A stretch of 43,200 nucleotides of DNA from the NCBI GenBank assembly GCA_019155205.2, contig JAHNZQ020000181.1, forward strand, positions 986,307 through 1,029,506. The letters run 5' to 3'. Origin of the DNA: Gracilaria vermiculophylla. Its lineage: Eukaryota > Rhodophyta > Florideophyceae > Gracilariales > Gracilariaceae. Each line of letters opens with the position of its first letter. The first letter of the stretch is position 1. The notes beneath the pieces are model-generated. The model was not told the DNA's origin, made no database searches, and saw only the letters and a list, made by a program, of their open reading frames with translations. This document shows positions 11,257 through 19,889 of the stretch, in pieces. A program made the position numbers and the translations under genes.

Positions 11257-12726
11257 TCAGGTATGAATGTCGGCGAAGTGGGTCTTCAGAGAGCACAGAC
11301 GCGGTGGTTCGTGATTTGCAAGGCGGCTGAGGGGATGTGGTGCAACGTTTTTTGCTCCCACGATGTGTTTGATGTCTAATGTGAACTCCAGGATCTCATC
11401 GAGCAAACGACATTGTCGTTCAGAGAGCTTGTGTTTCGTCTGGAGATATTTGATCGGGTTGTGACCCGTTAGGAGCGTAAAGGGGCGAGCTCGGTGGTAC
11501 GGACTCCATGCGTGGAGGGCGATCATGGCTGCAAGAAGCTCTTGATCTCCCGTATACCATTTACTTTCTGCCCGCGAGAGGCGATGGGAGAGGAAGGCGA
11601 CCGGGTGTCTGTTGCGCGAGAGTGTCGCAACGATGGTGAATTGAGAGGCGTCGGTGGCAAAGACGAATGGCTGGGCGGGGTTGGCGTGGGTCAGCCCAGG
11701 GGCTGAGGTGACTGCGTCCTTCAGCTTTCTAGAAGCTTCATCTTGCTCCATACCCAATGAGAGGGTGTGGGTGTGGCGTAGGTCCGAGATGAAGCGCAAG
11801 ATGTGTGCGTACCCTTTGATAAAATGGTGGTAGAAGTTGGCCAGTCCCATGAATTGCTGCACATGCCGAATGTTACGTGGCATAAGACAGTTGCGGACGG
11901 CATTGGTGAGGTGGTCGTGTATGGCGATGCCCTTCTTCGACACACGAAAAGCGAGGAAGTCCTCTTCTCTCGCACCGAATGTACATTTGCTGCGTTTCGC
12001 AAATAAGTGATTTGCGCGGACTGCGTCGAATACTTTGCGCTAGTTCGTCTTGTGTTCCTCGAGATTTCGGCTGTATACCAGGATGTCGTCGAGATAGAGC
12101 AACAGGTACCGTCTATTTAGGGAGCGAAGCACGGACGCCATGAGTCGTGAGAATGCGATTGGGGTATTGCTGAGCCCGGAGCACAAGACACACCAGTCGA
12201 AGGAACCGAAGCGGGTGTAAATAGCACTTTTGTGACAATCCTTTACCCGTATCCTCATTTGGTGGTAGGCGCCTACTACATCAATCTGGGAAAAGTATCG
12301 CGCGCCTGCCACCTGGTCAAATGCTTCATCGATGAGCGGCAGGAGTGTGGAGTCGGGGATCCTGATTCGAATAAGCCCTCGATAGTCGCACAACATCCGG
12401 AGCTCCACAGACTTCTTTTTAACAAAGAAGATGGGTGCTCCGTAACGGGAGGTGAAGGGGCGGATGAGGCCTTTGCCGAGGAGATGGTCTGTGGTATTGC
12501 GCAGCAGTGTACGTTCATTTGCGGAGAGGCATATGACAGGGCGGACCGGTGGGGGTTCTTCTTGTTCAATGTTGATCTCGAAAGCGAGGTCTCTTTTTGG
12601 CGGCAGCATGTCCGGGAAGTGTTTACGAAATATATCGTTATATTCCTCGGCCACGTCTGAGAGCTCCGGGTGGCAGGGCATAGACAAAATGGTTTGGAGG
12701 CGAATATCGAAGAGCTCGCTCTCCAA
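11257..12726 (-). pseudogene. G2 reverse transcriptase-RNase H
   Basis: One frame spans RT and RNase H with a stop at 12040-12042. RT blocks in order: IRPFTSRYGAPIFFVKKK, LRMLCDYRGL, FSQIDVVGAYHQMRI with the first catalytic Asp, FCxLxx-type region FDWCVLCSGLSNTP, and the active-site box YLDDILVYS. After the stop the frame goes on with the thumb (RKVFDAVRANHLFAKRSKC), MGLANFYHHFI, and the RNase H domain starting FVFATDASQ with further motifs KHKLSERQ and IKHIVGAKNVAP. The catalytic YLDD is intact, so only a few changes silence the enzyme. Confidence 0.9.
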
Positions 12727-12755
12727 ATTCTGTGTGAGTCGGCGGAGGCGTTAAA

Positions 12756-13483
12756 TCAAGATCGTCGGAATGATCTCGGATTTGAGGGGCGGGATGAAGA
12801 TGGATGAGTGCGAGGGAGTATGCGAAACTGGGAGCCATCAGCACGCTTAATGGTCAGAGCGTTCGTATGAAAAGGCATGGGACAAGTACAGCGAACCAGC
12901 GCAGGAGCGCCGGAGTTGCTCAGCTGTTTTTTCAATAGTACGAGTCCCAATCAACAGCGGGGAGTGTGTTGCGGAGCCACAGACGTCCAACTGTGATGGG
13001 GGGTACGTCGTCGATGTTTTCCTGCATCTGTATCACATATGCCGTGCTTTCGGCCCGCAATTCGCCCAATTGAATGATATCCATTGTCACAGACTGTATC
13101 GGGACGGTAGCGCCGTCGTCAAGTTCAGTTTGGGCGAATGGCGAGGGACGCAGGTTGAGCTGGCAGAGCCGTGCGGAAGCAAGAGAGAGGAAGGCATGGG
13201 AAGATCTGGGGTCGGGATGGAAGACGTCTTTGTGCCCATTCAGAATGCGTTCATATAGCTCCTCACCCACGGGGCCCACGTTTATTGCTGAGAGCGCAGG
13301 TCGGAGAGGAGAGGATGTATCGGAAACAGGTGTCCGAGCCACACTAACGTGCCGCGCCCCTACGGACGGTGTGTAATCCTCAGTTTTCCTTCTTTTTTCT
13401 GCCTTTGTTCCGTTTTCTGGTGGGATGCTTGGGTCCTCAACATGAGACTTGCCCTGCTGTATTTGAGATGAGTCGGGGGCCAA
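12756..13483 (-). pseudogene. G2 protease region, interrupted by a solo LTR
   Basis: The open stretch 13483-12932 has a low-complexity Ser/Pro-rich N-terminal half and a C-terminal half with features of a gypsy aspartic-protease domain and its end (VPPITVGRLWLRNTLPAVDW, in place of the usual ILG.PWL...DW). The frame stops inside the inserted solo LTR (12866-12937). Beyond the insert, about 12860-12756, the frame resumes with LTIKRADGSQF, the kind of sequence that links protease to RT. A classic D-T/S-G active site was not seen, so assignment rests on position and on the C-terminal motif. Confidence 0.55.
12866..12937 (+). repeat. Solo LTR of the TRIM family
   Basis: This 72-bp copy starts TATGAAAAG and ends TTTTCAATA, like the two 71-bp terminal repeats of the TRIM at 13529-13831, but in opposite orientation. 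It is flanked by GTTCG on the left and GTACG on the right (4 of 5 match), a decayed target duplication. It interrupts the protease-to-RT junction of G2. A lone LTR normally results from recombination between the two LTRs of a full element. Confidence 0.8.
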
Positions 13484-13528
13484 GGTGTTCGGCGTCAGAG
13501 GGTTTGGATATATGAGGCTGTGCAGCAG

Positions 13529-13599
13529 TATTGAAAAACAGTTGAGCAGCTCCGGCGCTCCTGCGATGGTTCGCTGTACGTGTCCCAGGACTTTTCATA
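13529..13599 (-). repeat. TRIM 3' LTR
   Basis: Minus-strand reading starts TATGAAAAGTCC and ends TTTTTCAATA, giving short inverted termini. It matches 13761-13831 at 63 of 71 positions by eye. Confidence 0.88.
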
Positions 13600-13615
13600 C
13601 TCCTCCTCTTTTCCT
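13600..13615 (-). other. TRIM polypurine tract
   Basis: On the minus strand AGGAAAAGAGGAGGAG, 16 uninterrupted purines, ends exactly at the start of the TRIM 3' LTR. Confidence 0.88.
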
Positions 13616-13747
13616 GAGAACGTCGGCCCATCTCGAGCTGTGCTATCAGCCGGGCAAAGAGTATGTTACAGTCCATCGCGCTTTCAGTTGCATCGTACAA
13701 AGATCTTATTTGAACCACGGCGGGGCTTGAACCGGCGATCCCTGTAT

Positions 13748-13760
13748 CTGGGCCCATAAC
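13748..13760 (-). other. TRIM primer-binding site, initiator tRNA-Met anticodon arm
   Basis: On the minus strand GTTATGGGCCCAG follows the 5' LTR without any gap. It is complementary to CTGGGCCCATAAC, the anticodon stem-loop of eukaryotic initiator tRNA-Met, rather than to a tRNA 3' end. The same 13-mer abuts the LTRs of C1 and C3. Confidence 0.85.
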
Positions 13761-13831
13761 TATTGAAAAACAGCTGAGCAACCGTGGCACTCCTGCGCTG
13801 GTTCGCTGTACGTGTCCCATGACTTTTCATA
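13761..13831 (-). repeat. TRIM 5' LTR
   Basis: Direct repeat of 13529-13599. On the minus strand it lies upstream of the primer-binding site. Confidence 0.88.
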
Positions 13832-13836
13832 AGCAG

Positions 13837-14391
13837 CATGTATCTTTAAAACGTCTGAAGACGAGACTCGACAATCCCCCGACGGTCCGTGATGCGCTTA
13901 TCCAACTAGCTCATCTGCTTAGCCAGCGTGTCCATTGAGCGCTGGTGGTTGACCAGCGCGGAGAGAATAGCTTCGAGCGAGGCCTGATAAGTGGCGTATG
14001 TTCTTTAGGCGACGACGCCCTGCGTCTGATGTGGTAACGCGCGGAAGGCGTGGGCGACTGCTGGTGAGGCGGCAGGAGAGACATCCGGCTGATTGCGGGA
14101 CTGGGGAGTTTGTGAACGACATCCGGTGGCAGCGCTCTACTCATTACTCGGGAGCTGGAGCGGACTTCGCGGCGGCGGCGGCTCGTGTGCGGTGTCCTCA
14201 GTAGACAAGCCTTGTCGCAAAGGGGAGGCGTCAGTGAGAGCTCTGTGCGCTCGCGGCAGCATTGACAGTATGGAGGCTGGCGTCTCGGGAGCTCATTTCT
14301 CAGAACGCGGCGTCTTGGTGGAAAAGGTCGATGGGAGGGGAAGGATTATGGTAAAAGACGTACCGGAAGATGATGCAGGGGGAGAATGATT
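13837..14391 (-). other. Expected gag region of G2, not recognisable
   Basis: This lies between the TRIM and the 5' LTR of G2, where gag should be. Short ORFs exist on both strands but none shows capsid blocks or a CCHC knuckle. The sequence is rich in G and C compared with the flanks. I take it to be a decayed gag and leader. Confidence 0.35.
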
Positions 14392-14406
14392 GAGCGATGC
14401 AACCCA
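14392..14406 (-). other. Possible primer-binding site of G2
   Basis: On the minus strand TGGGTTGCATCGCTC begins one base after the 5' LTR. It starts with TGG, as needed to pair with a tRNA CCA end, but I could not assign the tRNA. Confidence 0.45.
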
Positions 14407-14407
14407 A

Positions 14408-14672
14408 TGCAGCACAGACAAATTGAGAAGAGTCTTCCCGGTCTTATCTCTGTGCCGAATTCGGCCGGGTCTCTTTCAACCGTCAGAATAAATAGCAGTG
14501 TCTAATTATAGTAGTCGTTTCTAAGTATATACTAGCTGTTTCTAATTAACGGCTTTTCTTATTCTACGGCGCAATTTCGCCGTGCCTGACAGTTTCCCTC
14601 TGTGAGACAGCGATCGATGTTTATGTTTTGCCGCTGGTCATGAACCGCTGTCGATTGTGCCTTATCGTTACA
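14408..14672 (-). repeat. 5' LTR of G2
   Basis: Direct repeat of 9534-9800, with the same TG and CA ends. Confidence 0.9.
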
Positions 14673-14899
14673 CACTATAATTCAGCAGGGTGACGCAAAG
14701 GTCAACATCACCGCGCACGTTACCCAGATGCTAAAGTCTATTTTTAACTTACCAAGGATCACGGTGGACCGCCAATGGTTCGACGGAATTCTCTCCTTTA
14801 TGGACTGAGAATCCTACGTGCTTAGTATCAGGTGCGCTGATGAGTTCTTGCATGCTGCGTTCCCCCGCAAAACCCCTTCTTTTCCATTCCCATCACACA

Positions 14900-15500
14900 G
14901 GGACAGCATTCAAAGCATTTCCTTCCAACGCCTTGGCAGCGTCACCTGCAAAACAAAACTGATTGCCCGCAGCACGTATGGTCCATATCCCAGAACCTGA
15001 AACGTCACCCTTCTTTTCGCCCACGAGCCCACCAACAGCCTTTAGGCGAAGCACAAGCTCTATGAAAGCCAATGACACTGGTCTGGGGAGATATAGGAAT
15101 TCTGTTTCGATATTCTACTTATCGCCGGAAAAAAGATGTTGCACCCGAAACACAGACCCGCCTCCCGAATCACGAACCCCAGTGCCTGTGTGCACTGAAA
15201 TCACAGTATGCCGACAATCATGACCGAATTTGGGCAGCACACCCCTCAGACAAAATCGCCAAAATGTGCCTTTCTCCAAATCCCAACAAAACCGCACCGG
15301 CCACGTTCTACGTGACGAAAAACTTTAGGATTATTGACGGCCTTATTTACTGGACCGGTACCTCTTCAGGGCGACTCTATAACCGAGCAGGAGACCTATG
15401 AAGGGGTTTGATCACAGGTTTTATATACTTAGACATTTGAATGCTGATAAGTCGTATTGCAAGGCTGAACAACCGCATAATGGCCGCAAAAGTACAAAGA
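14900..15500 (+). pseudogene. R1: gypsy RNase H-integrase relic
   Basis: Plus-strand fragments align by eye with G2 pol. RNase H motifs (AKHKLYESQ, then GKKMLHP and RKKDVAPE in neighbouring frames), the post-RNase H linker (RLPNHEP, CALKS, IIDGLIYW; G2 has RLANHEP, CSLKT, ITEGLVYW) and the start of the zinc finger (LRHLNADKSYC; G2 has GHLGGDKTYC) appear in order but in several frames with many stops. It is a heavily eroded copy related to G2 in opposite orientation, with no LTR recognised. Confidence 0.7.
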
Positions 15501-15904
15501 AAGCGTTTTTAATTTCATCCCCAAATTTGACGCCTGCCGATCCAATAAGTCAGCGGCTTATCTTTTTGCAAGCCATGTACAACCACTATCTATTCTCTCA
15601 CGCTGTTCGAAGACGGTCATTTTTGATTTCCTGATTGAATTCCCGCGGAACACCATGGGACAGTACTTGAAGAGAGATAAGATACTTTTAAGAACTTTGT
15701 AATGTTTATAGTGTATATGTTCAGAAGTTTACGGATGTTGCGACCCTGCATGGTTCTCGCCTCGAAGAAATATGGCCTCTACAACTGGGACCATTTGCAT
15801 AAGCCGACGCGATAATATTTCTCACTTTTACCGAACCTATTCTACTGTCCCCAGTCCTAACTTGACCTGAACTCGGCTTACATTTCAAGGTAGTCACTTA
15901 TTCC

Positions 15905-16251
15905 AGAACCTACAAATTTGGGTGTGCTTTATTCAAAGTTTTGAAATACGGTAGACGACATCCCATAGTTTATTGGCCAAACTCCTTGAACGTTCATGAA
16001 AGTATCTTCTTAGATTCCACAATACATTGCCTAGCCGTGGTTTGGGCGAGAACCACTCTGCACTCCTACTTTACGAGGAACCACAATGAGATTCAAATAG
16101 ATCACCTGACTCTTCGATGGCTTTTTGAAATTGCCAAGCAGTTCGGAAATCCGATACGCTGGCGTCTCAGGATGTATTAATTCTGTAGCACCGTTCTATA
16201 TACGAAATTAAATTCGAACACGAACTTTGACGAACTGTATCGCTTTGGCAC
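15905..16251 (+). pseudogene. R2, left part: gypsy RNase H relic
   Basis: The open stretch includes GRRHPIVYWPNSLN, HCLAVVWA, IQIDHLTLRWL and RWRLRM, which follow the RNase H order of gypsy elements (HPI.Y.SRSLN, ECLAVVWA, TDH.ALRWL, RW.LRL). The line is cut at 16251 by copia element C1, preceded by the target pentamer GGCAC. The continuation lies beyond C1 at 22077. A different gypsy lineage from G1 and G2. Confidence 0.78.
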
Positions 16252-16638
16252 TATGGAATGTACGGAGTACCTACCGACAGTCCAGGCACTAGTGCATGTG
16301 TCAGTCTCAATGAGAGCGTGCTGAGGTGTAGAACGCAGTTGTCAGCCGCAGAGCTCGTACGTAATCGTGCCACGTAGTAAGTGTTCATGCGCCGTACCCA
16401 AGCTGACAATACGCAATACGTGTACGCAATAACTGCCACGACCGCATTGGAATGCAACAATTTGGACTACGGGAGAGGTGCAGCGCCCTCCAGCTGAGGT
16501 ATAAAGGGTCCGAGTTAGCGTACGATAGACGTAGTAGAAAGAGGAATAAGGGGGGCCACTTTGACAGAAAACTCGCCGGACTTGCGAGCGTAAACGGGCA
16601 ACACTTGTCTCAACGAACTTCTATTCGTATTTTTCATT
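16252..16638 (+). repeat. 5' LTR of C1
   Basis: Starts TATGGAATG and ends TTTTCATT. The boundaries are fixed by the target duplication outside and by the primer-binding site directly inside. Confidence 0.93.
16500..16506 (+). promoter_or_regulatory. TATA box in the C1 LTR
   Basis: TATAAAG, conserved in the right LTR at 21933-21939, lies about two thirds into the LTR, where the U3 promoter is expected. Function is inferred. Confidence 0.55.
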
Positions 16639-16651
16639 GTTATGGGCCCAG
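16639..16651 (+). other. C1 primer-binding site, initiator tRNA-Met anticodon arm
   Basis: GTTATGGGCCCAG begins at the base after the LTR and is complementary to the anticodon stem-loop of eukaryotic initiator tRNA-Met, as in Drosophila copia and yeast Ty5, which prime with a half tRNA. Confidence 0.88.
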
Positions 16652-16704
16652 AAAGCTCTAATGGTCTACCGTCAAGGCCGCGATTTTCTTGGGACGTACG
16701 AACC

Positions 16705-17460
16705 ATGCCATGGACAGATGGTCGTGGCAACCAGGAGCAGTACGCGGAAGCAGTCTCTGTATGGCAAGCATTTCAAGAAACACGGGCTGACTTGAACAGT
16801 AATGAGGTTTCGAAGTAGGCTAGGGGAATAATGTTGCAGTCGCAACTGTATGGCAGAGCAAGGGATCTATGTAAGGCGATACCAGAGGCAATGATTCGCT
16901 CAGATCAAGGAGCAAAAGCTTTCCTGGACGCTTCGTACAAGAGAGACCCCTTGGCAGTAGTTTCTGACGTGCTCAAAGACTTTTTGTCACTGCTCAACAC
17001 CAAGAGAAACCATAACAAGAGCTTCAAGAACTTTGAATCCAGGTTTCAGGCACAGGTGTCCGGGATGAACGCACACGGATCTGAAGCCAAGCTGTCAGAA
17101 GCATTCGTAGCATTTGCACTCCTGGCAAATGCAGACGTAGACAGTAACCAGAGAGTGTCCGTGTTGGCAAATGCGGCACCAAGGTGCTCCGAATTGGCCT
17201 CAACATTCAGCACCAGTTACTACCTTAAGGTCGTTTCGTACGAAGCCCTCGCATCGGTCCTCCGACAGTGCGACAAGATGAAGGATCATAACGGCGAGTC
17301 TCCGAAAACATTATCAGCAATTTCAGCTCATAAACCGACGCGCTCAAATAACCATGGCTCAGGTTCTCACAAGGGTGGCACTAAACCTCGAAGAACTCCA
17401 GAGCAACTCGCCAAGCTGAAGGGACGGACAAAGTGCCATAAGTGCAAGAAGTGAGGCCAT
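16705..17460 (+). pseudogene. C1 gag
   Basis: The frame opens before the first Met at 16705 (MPWTDG) and meets a TAG at 16816-16818. It then runs open for 207 codons. The middle part (SFKNFESRFQAQVS, then ANADV) is the helical copia capsid type. The end is basic (TPEQLAKLKGRTKCHKC) and starts a zinc knuckle, CHKC followed by a TGA at 17452-17454 and then GHRKYDH, so the knuckle is interrupted between its second Cys and the His. Gag would form the virus-like particle and bind element RNA. Confidence 0.8.
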
Positions 17461-17930
17461 CGGAAGTACGATCACAACAAGGACGGGACTCTGAAGCCGG
17501 GGGTGATGGCATTAGACGCCCCAGTGGGCAGAGACGAGAACAAAGAGAACATTCTCACGTTCCACATGGCTAAACTGCGATCAGTGGACGGAGCTGCAGT
17601 TACCTCCGAAACACCAATCGGGCCGCTCCTGGACGACGGGGCACCATATATAGTGGGATGGGGTTCACAAAACTGCGTCTCATAGCGAAGATAGTCTGCC
17701 CGCAATGGGATGGAGAGCTGGAACCTTTGCCAGAAGCCATGGCGGATCGGCCCAATTGGAAATACGGCAAAGGAGCGCACAGCAGGCAGGCAAAGAAGAT
17801 CCTGGGCTGTGTAGTTCTCGAAGCCAAGACGGATCAAATCAACCTGGTGAAAATCAGGCACTTGGTCATCGAGGGTTCATCTCAGTCGGTGATTGGGCGC
17901 AATGTAACAAAACATTGCGACATCCTCTAG
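17461..17930 (+). pseudogene. C1 aspartic protease
   Basis: LLDDGAPYIVG is the active-site motif in the D-D/S-G-A form seen in some copia proteases. After it, at about 17680, the reading frame shifts by one and goes on with FTKLRLIAK, WKYGKGAHS and VIEGSSQSVIGRNV, which looks like the second half of the domain and the substrate-flap region. The protease cuts the Gag-Pol precursor. Broken by a frameshift. Confidence 0.7.
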
Positions 17931-18364
17931 GCGAACCAGAACAAATTTGTCTCATCGTCTGACGCTACTGGAAATCCTCAAGACAGTATCACACTGGTGG
18001 ATCACGATATGCACACGTATATCGCGCACTCAGCGTTCACGTTTCACGCCAGAGACTTTAGCGATCAGAACAGGTACACCATGTTTTGTGCCTCAGCTCG
18101 CATCGAAGGCGAAACTGAGAAAAAACTGTGGAGTTATCTGCAGCACATCGTAGACAAGGTCCACAAACATGTGTGCCGGCACTCTACGTACACAGACATC
18201 AAGGTACTACTAGAACGCAACGAGCTGTGGAACCCGCATGAGGACAGTTACCTGCAGTCTGTTCTGGAAAGATGCACGTCAAGTCAGGCAACTGCGAAGC
18301 CCACCGGATGCCGGAAGGTGTCGTTGAGCGCCATGACGAGGTCTTTTAACAAGGTCGTGTGTAT

Positions 18365-18875
18365 TGTAGTACAGTGGCTCCTACGGAAATATGGTGGTTT
18401 GGCCTTAAGGCATAATATTCCTAAGGAGGGTTCGTAATTTATTAGCTGGGCCACGTGGTGCATAATATTGTCCGCGTGCGCTACAGTATCNNNNNNNNNN
18501 NNNNNNNNNNNNNNNNNNNNNNNNNNNNNNNNNNNNNNNNNNNNNNNNNNNNNNNNNNNNNNNNNNNNNNNNNNNNNNNNNNNNNNNNNNCCCTTGAGTC
18601 TTCTTCTACATTTTCCGGTTGGAGTCTCTTGTCTATTCGCGCAGGTTTCTAAGCCGCCGATCCCCAGGTCGCATCATAGCAGCGCCTGTAGGAGCATTGT
18701 CCGCCCAGTGAACCTCCTCCTCCGCTTGGTATTTGCGGATCCCTTTCAGAATTCCCGCGGCTCGCGACAGCGGATACCGGAGACCACCTTTAGGAATACG
18801 CGCCTTTGGAGTCACTAAAAACTCCTAACGGACGTTGTGCTTTACTACCTCGACAGGAGGGCTGACAATACCACA
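18365..18875. mobile_element. TG...CA insertion (solo LTR or LTR element) in C1 integrase
   Basis: The insert starts TGTAGTACAG and ends ATACCACA, with the pentamer TGTAT repeated on both sides (18360-18364 and 18876-18880). TG...CA termini and a 5-bp target duplication are the marks of an LTR element. The insert holds the 100-N gap, so its true length is unknown: it may be a solo LTR of about 400 bp or a larger element collapsed in assembly. The right half has a minus-strand open stretch (IPKGGLRYPLS) of unknown meaning. Confidence 0.72.
18491..18590. other. Assembly gap (100 N)
   Basis: Exactly 100 undefined bases, the usual placeholder for a gap of unknown length. It lies inside the insertion at 18365-18875. 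Confidence 0.99.
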
Positions 18876-19889
18876 TGTATCGACCACATGTTTTTGGACA
18901 AGTATTGCGTTATGCACATCATGGACTCTGCTTCGCGCTAATGAGTCGGGGCCGTCATCAAAGACACATCGATGGCTCGTGCTCTTCCGGTCGTTGATGC
19001 GCACTAGATCACCCCTTTCTGGAATCCAGAGGAAGTAGCGTATGACAAGGCATTTGACAATAATCTATTCCGAACATATCTCAAGGACCAAGGTATCAAG
19101 GACAGGGCACTACCGCCGCGCCGGCACAACAAGAATGTGCTAGAATCCAAGCACAGGATCATCCGAGATGTATTCATTCGGCTACAGCACGAGAGGAAAG
19201 ACAACCAAAAGGAATGGATTGATACCTGGAACATTCAACAAGCCATCAGAATTTCTAACGAACTCTACGGTAGCGATGTATTTTCGGCTCAGGGGTTGGC
19301 GAAGGGGTACGCCAGACCCATTGAACCAGGAGCCATGCCGAAGTTGGTACCTCAGGATCTGGTCGACGCACATCAGACTCTTTTCGCCAGACGCAAGCTT
19401 ACTCTCATTCTCCGTTCAAAGACTGTCGAGGAAATTCCAATTGAAGTCGGAGATATGGTGCAGGTTTTTGTCAAGGACGGAAATGCGAAGCGGGGTAAGT
19501 GGTCGCTGAACAGGCCCGTATTGTCATTTGACGTCGCCAGTGGAACTATTACCGTACCTGCCTCCAAGGGGAAGCCGGTTTCCGCTGCTATTAAGGATGT
19601 CAGGCCAGGTATCCGTGACAATGAGCTAGCAACCGCTGTGCAAGAAGCTATTGACGAACTAGACAGAAACATCGAGGAAGTCCTAGACCAGTCTTATACC
19701 GTAAGTACCGACACCGAAGACAAATTCCATGACAGAATCGTGGATCATGCGCATGCCAGAGAGGATGACGTGGAAAGCCTTGGAACCAATCTACCCAGCG
19801 TAAGTGATAGGATCGAAGTGTACTGGCCTCTCGATAAGCAGTTCTATCACGGCACCTTACACTCTCACGATGAGGAAACTGGAAAGTAA

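Larger units (their letters stand above)
13529..13831 (-). mobile_element. TRIM (miniature LTR retrotransposon) inside G2
   Basis: A complete 303-bp element: 71-bp direct terminal repeats at 13529-13599 and 13761-13831 (8 mismatches by eye), a polypurine tract directly inside the minus-strand 3' LTR, a primer-binding site directly inside the 5' LTR, and a perfect 5-bp target duplication AGCAG on both sides (13524-13528 and 13832-13836). The internal region is about 160 bp and codes for no reverse transcriptase or integrase. TRIMs (terminal-repeat retrotransposons in miniature) are non-autonomous and need enzymes from a full element. The PBS is the same as in copia elements C1 and C3 in this window, which suggests a copia-type helper. 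Confidence 0.88.
9534..14672 (-). mobile_element. G2: second Ty3/gypsy element, degraded and invaded
   Basis: Direct repeats of about 266 bp at 9534-9800 and 14408-14672 bound a minus-strand gypsy element. The pol order RT, RNase H, zinc finger, integrase is clear. Its LTRs and proteins differ from those of G1, and no chromodomain was seen after the integrase. A purine-rich tract abuts the 3' LTR and a possible primer-binding site abuts the 5' LTR. The flanking pentamers (CTCAG and CACTA) do not match. The gag-protease half has received two miniature-element insertions, 12866-12937 and 13529-13831. Several in-frame stops and at least one frameshift break pol. Confidence 0.92.
17997..19889 (+). 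pseudogene. C1 integrase, split by an insertion
   Basis: The left part carries the zinc finger (VCRHSTYTD, then ERCTSSQATAKPTGC) and runs up to the TSD at 18360-18364. The right part resumes at 18876 with the first catalytic Asp (18882-18884) in CIDHMFLD, then MDSASR, FWNPEE with VAYDKAF for the second Asp, and NVLESKHRIIRD for the Glu. Removing the insert and one TSD copy keeps the frame. Between 18930 and 19010 there are a TAA-TGA pair and a TAG where the family usually has Trp. The part after the core (19300-19889) is the long linker to RT, with the ending VEVGD/DKQFYHGTLHSH typical of this copia lineage, and it stops with TAA. Confidence 0.82.

Noticed and set aside
13713..13800. tRNA or tRNA-derived SINE on the minus strand, with A-box-like TTGCTCAGCTGT, B-box-like GGTTCAAGCCC and a possible acceptor stem
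   Set aside because: The cloverleaf is poor: no T33, weak D stem, a mismatch in the T stem. The A-box part lies in the TRIM LTR and the middle is the primer-binding site. The TRIM explains the whole segment, including its target duplications.
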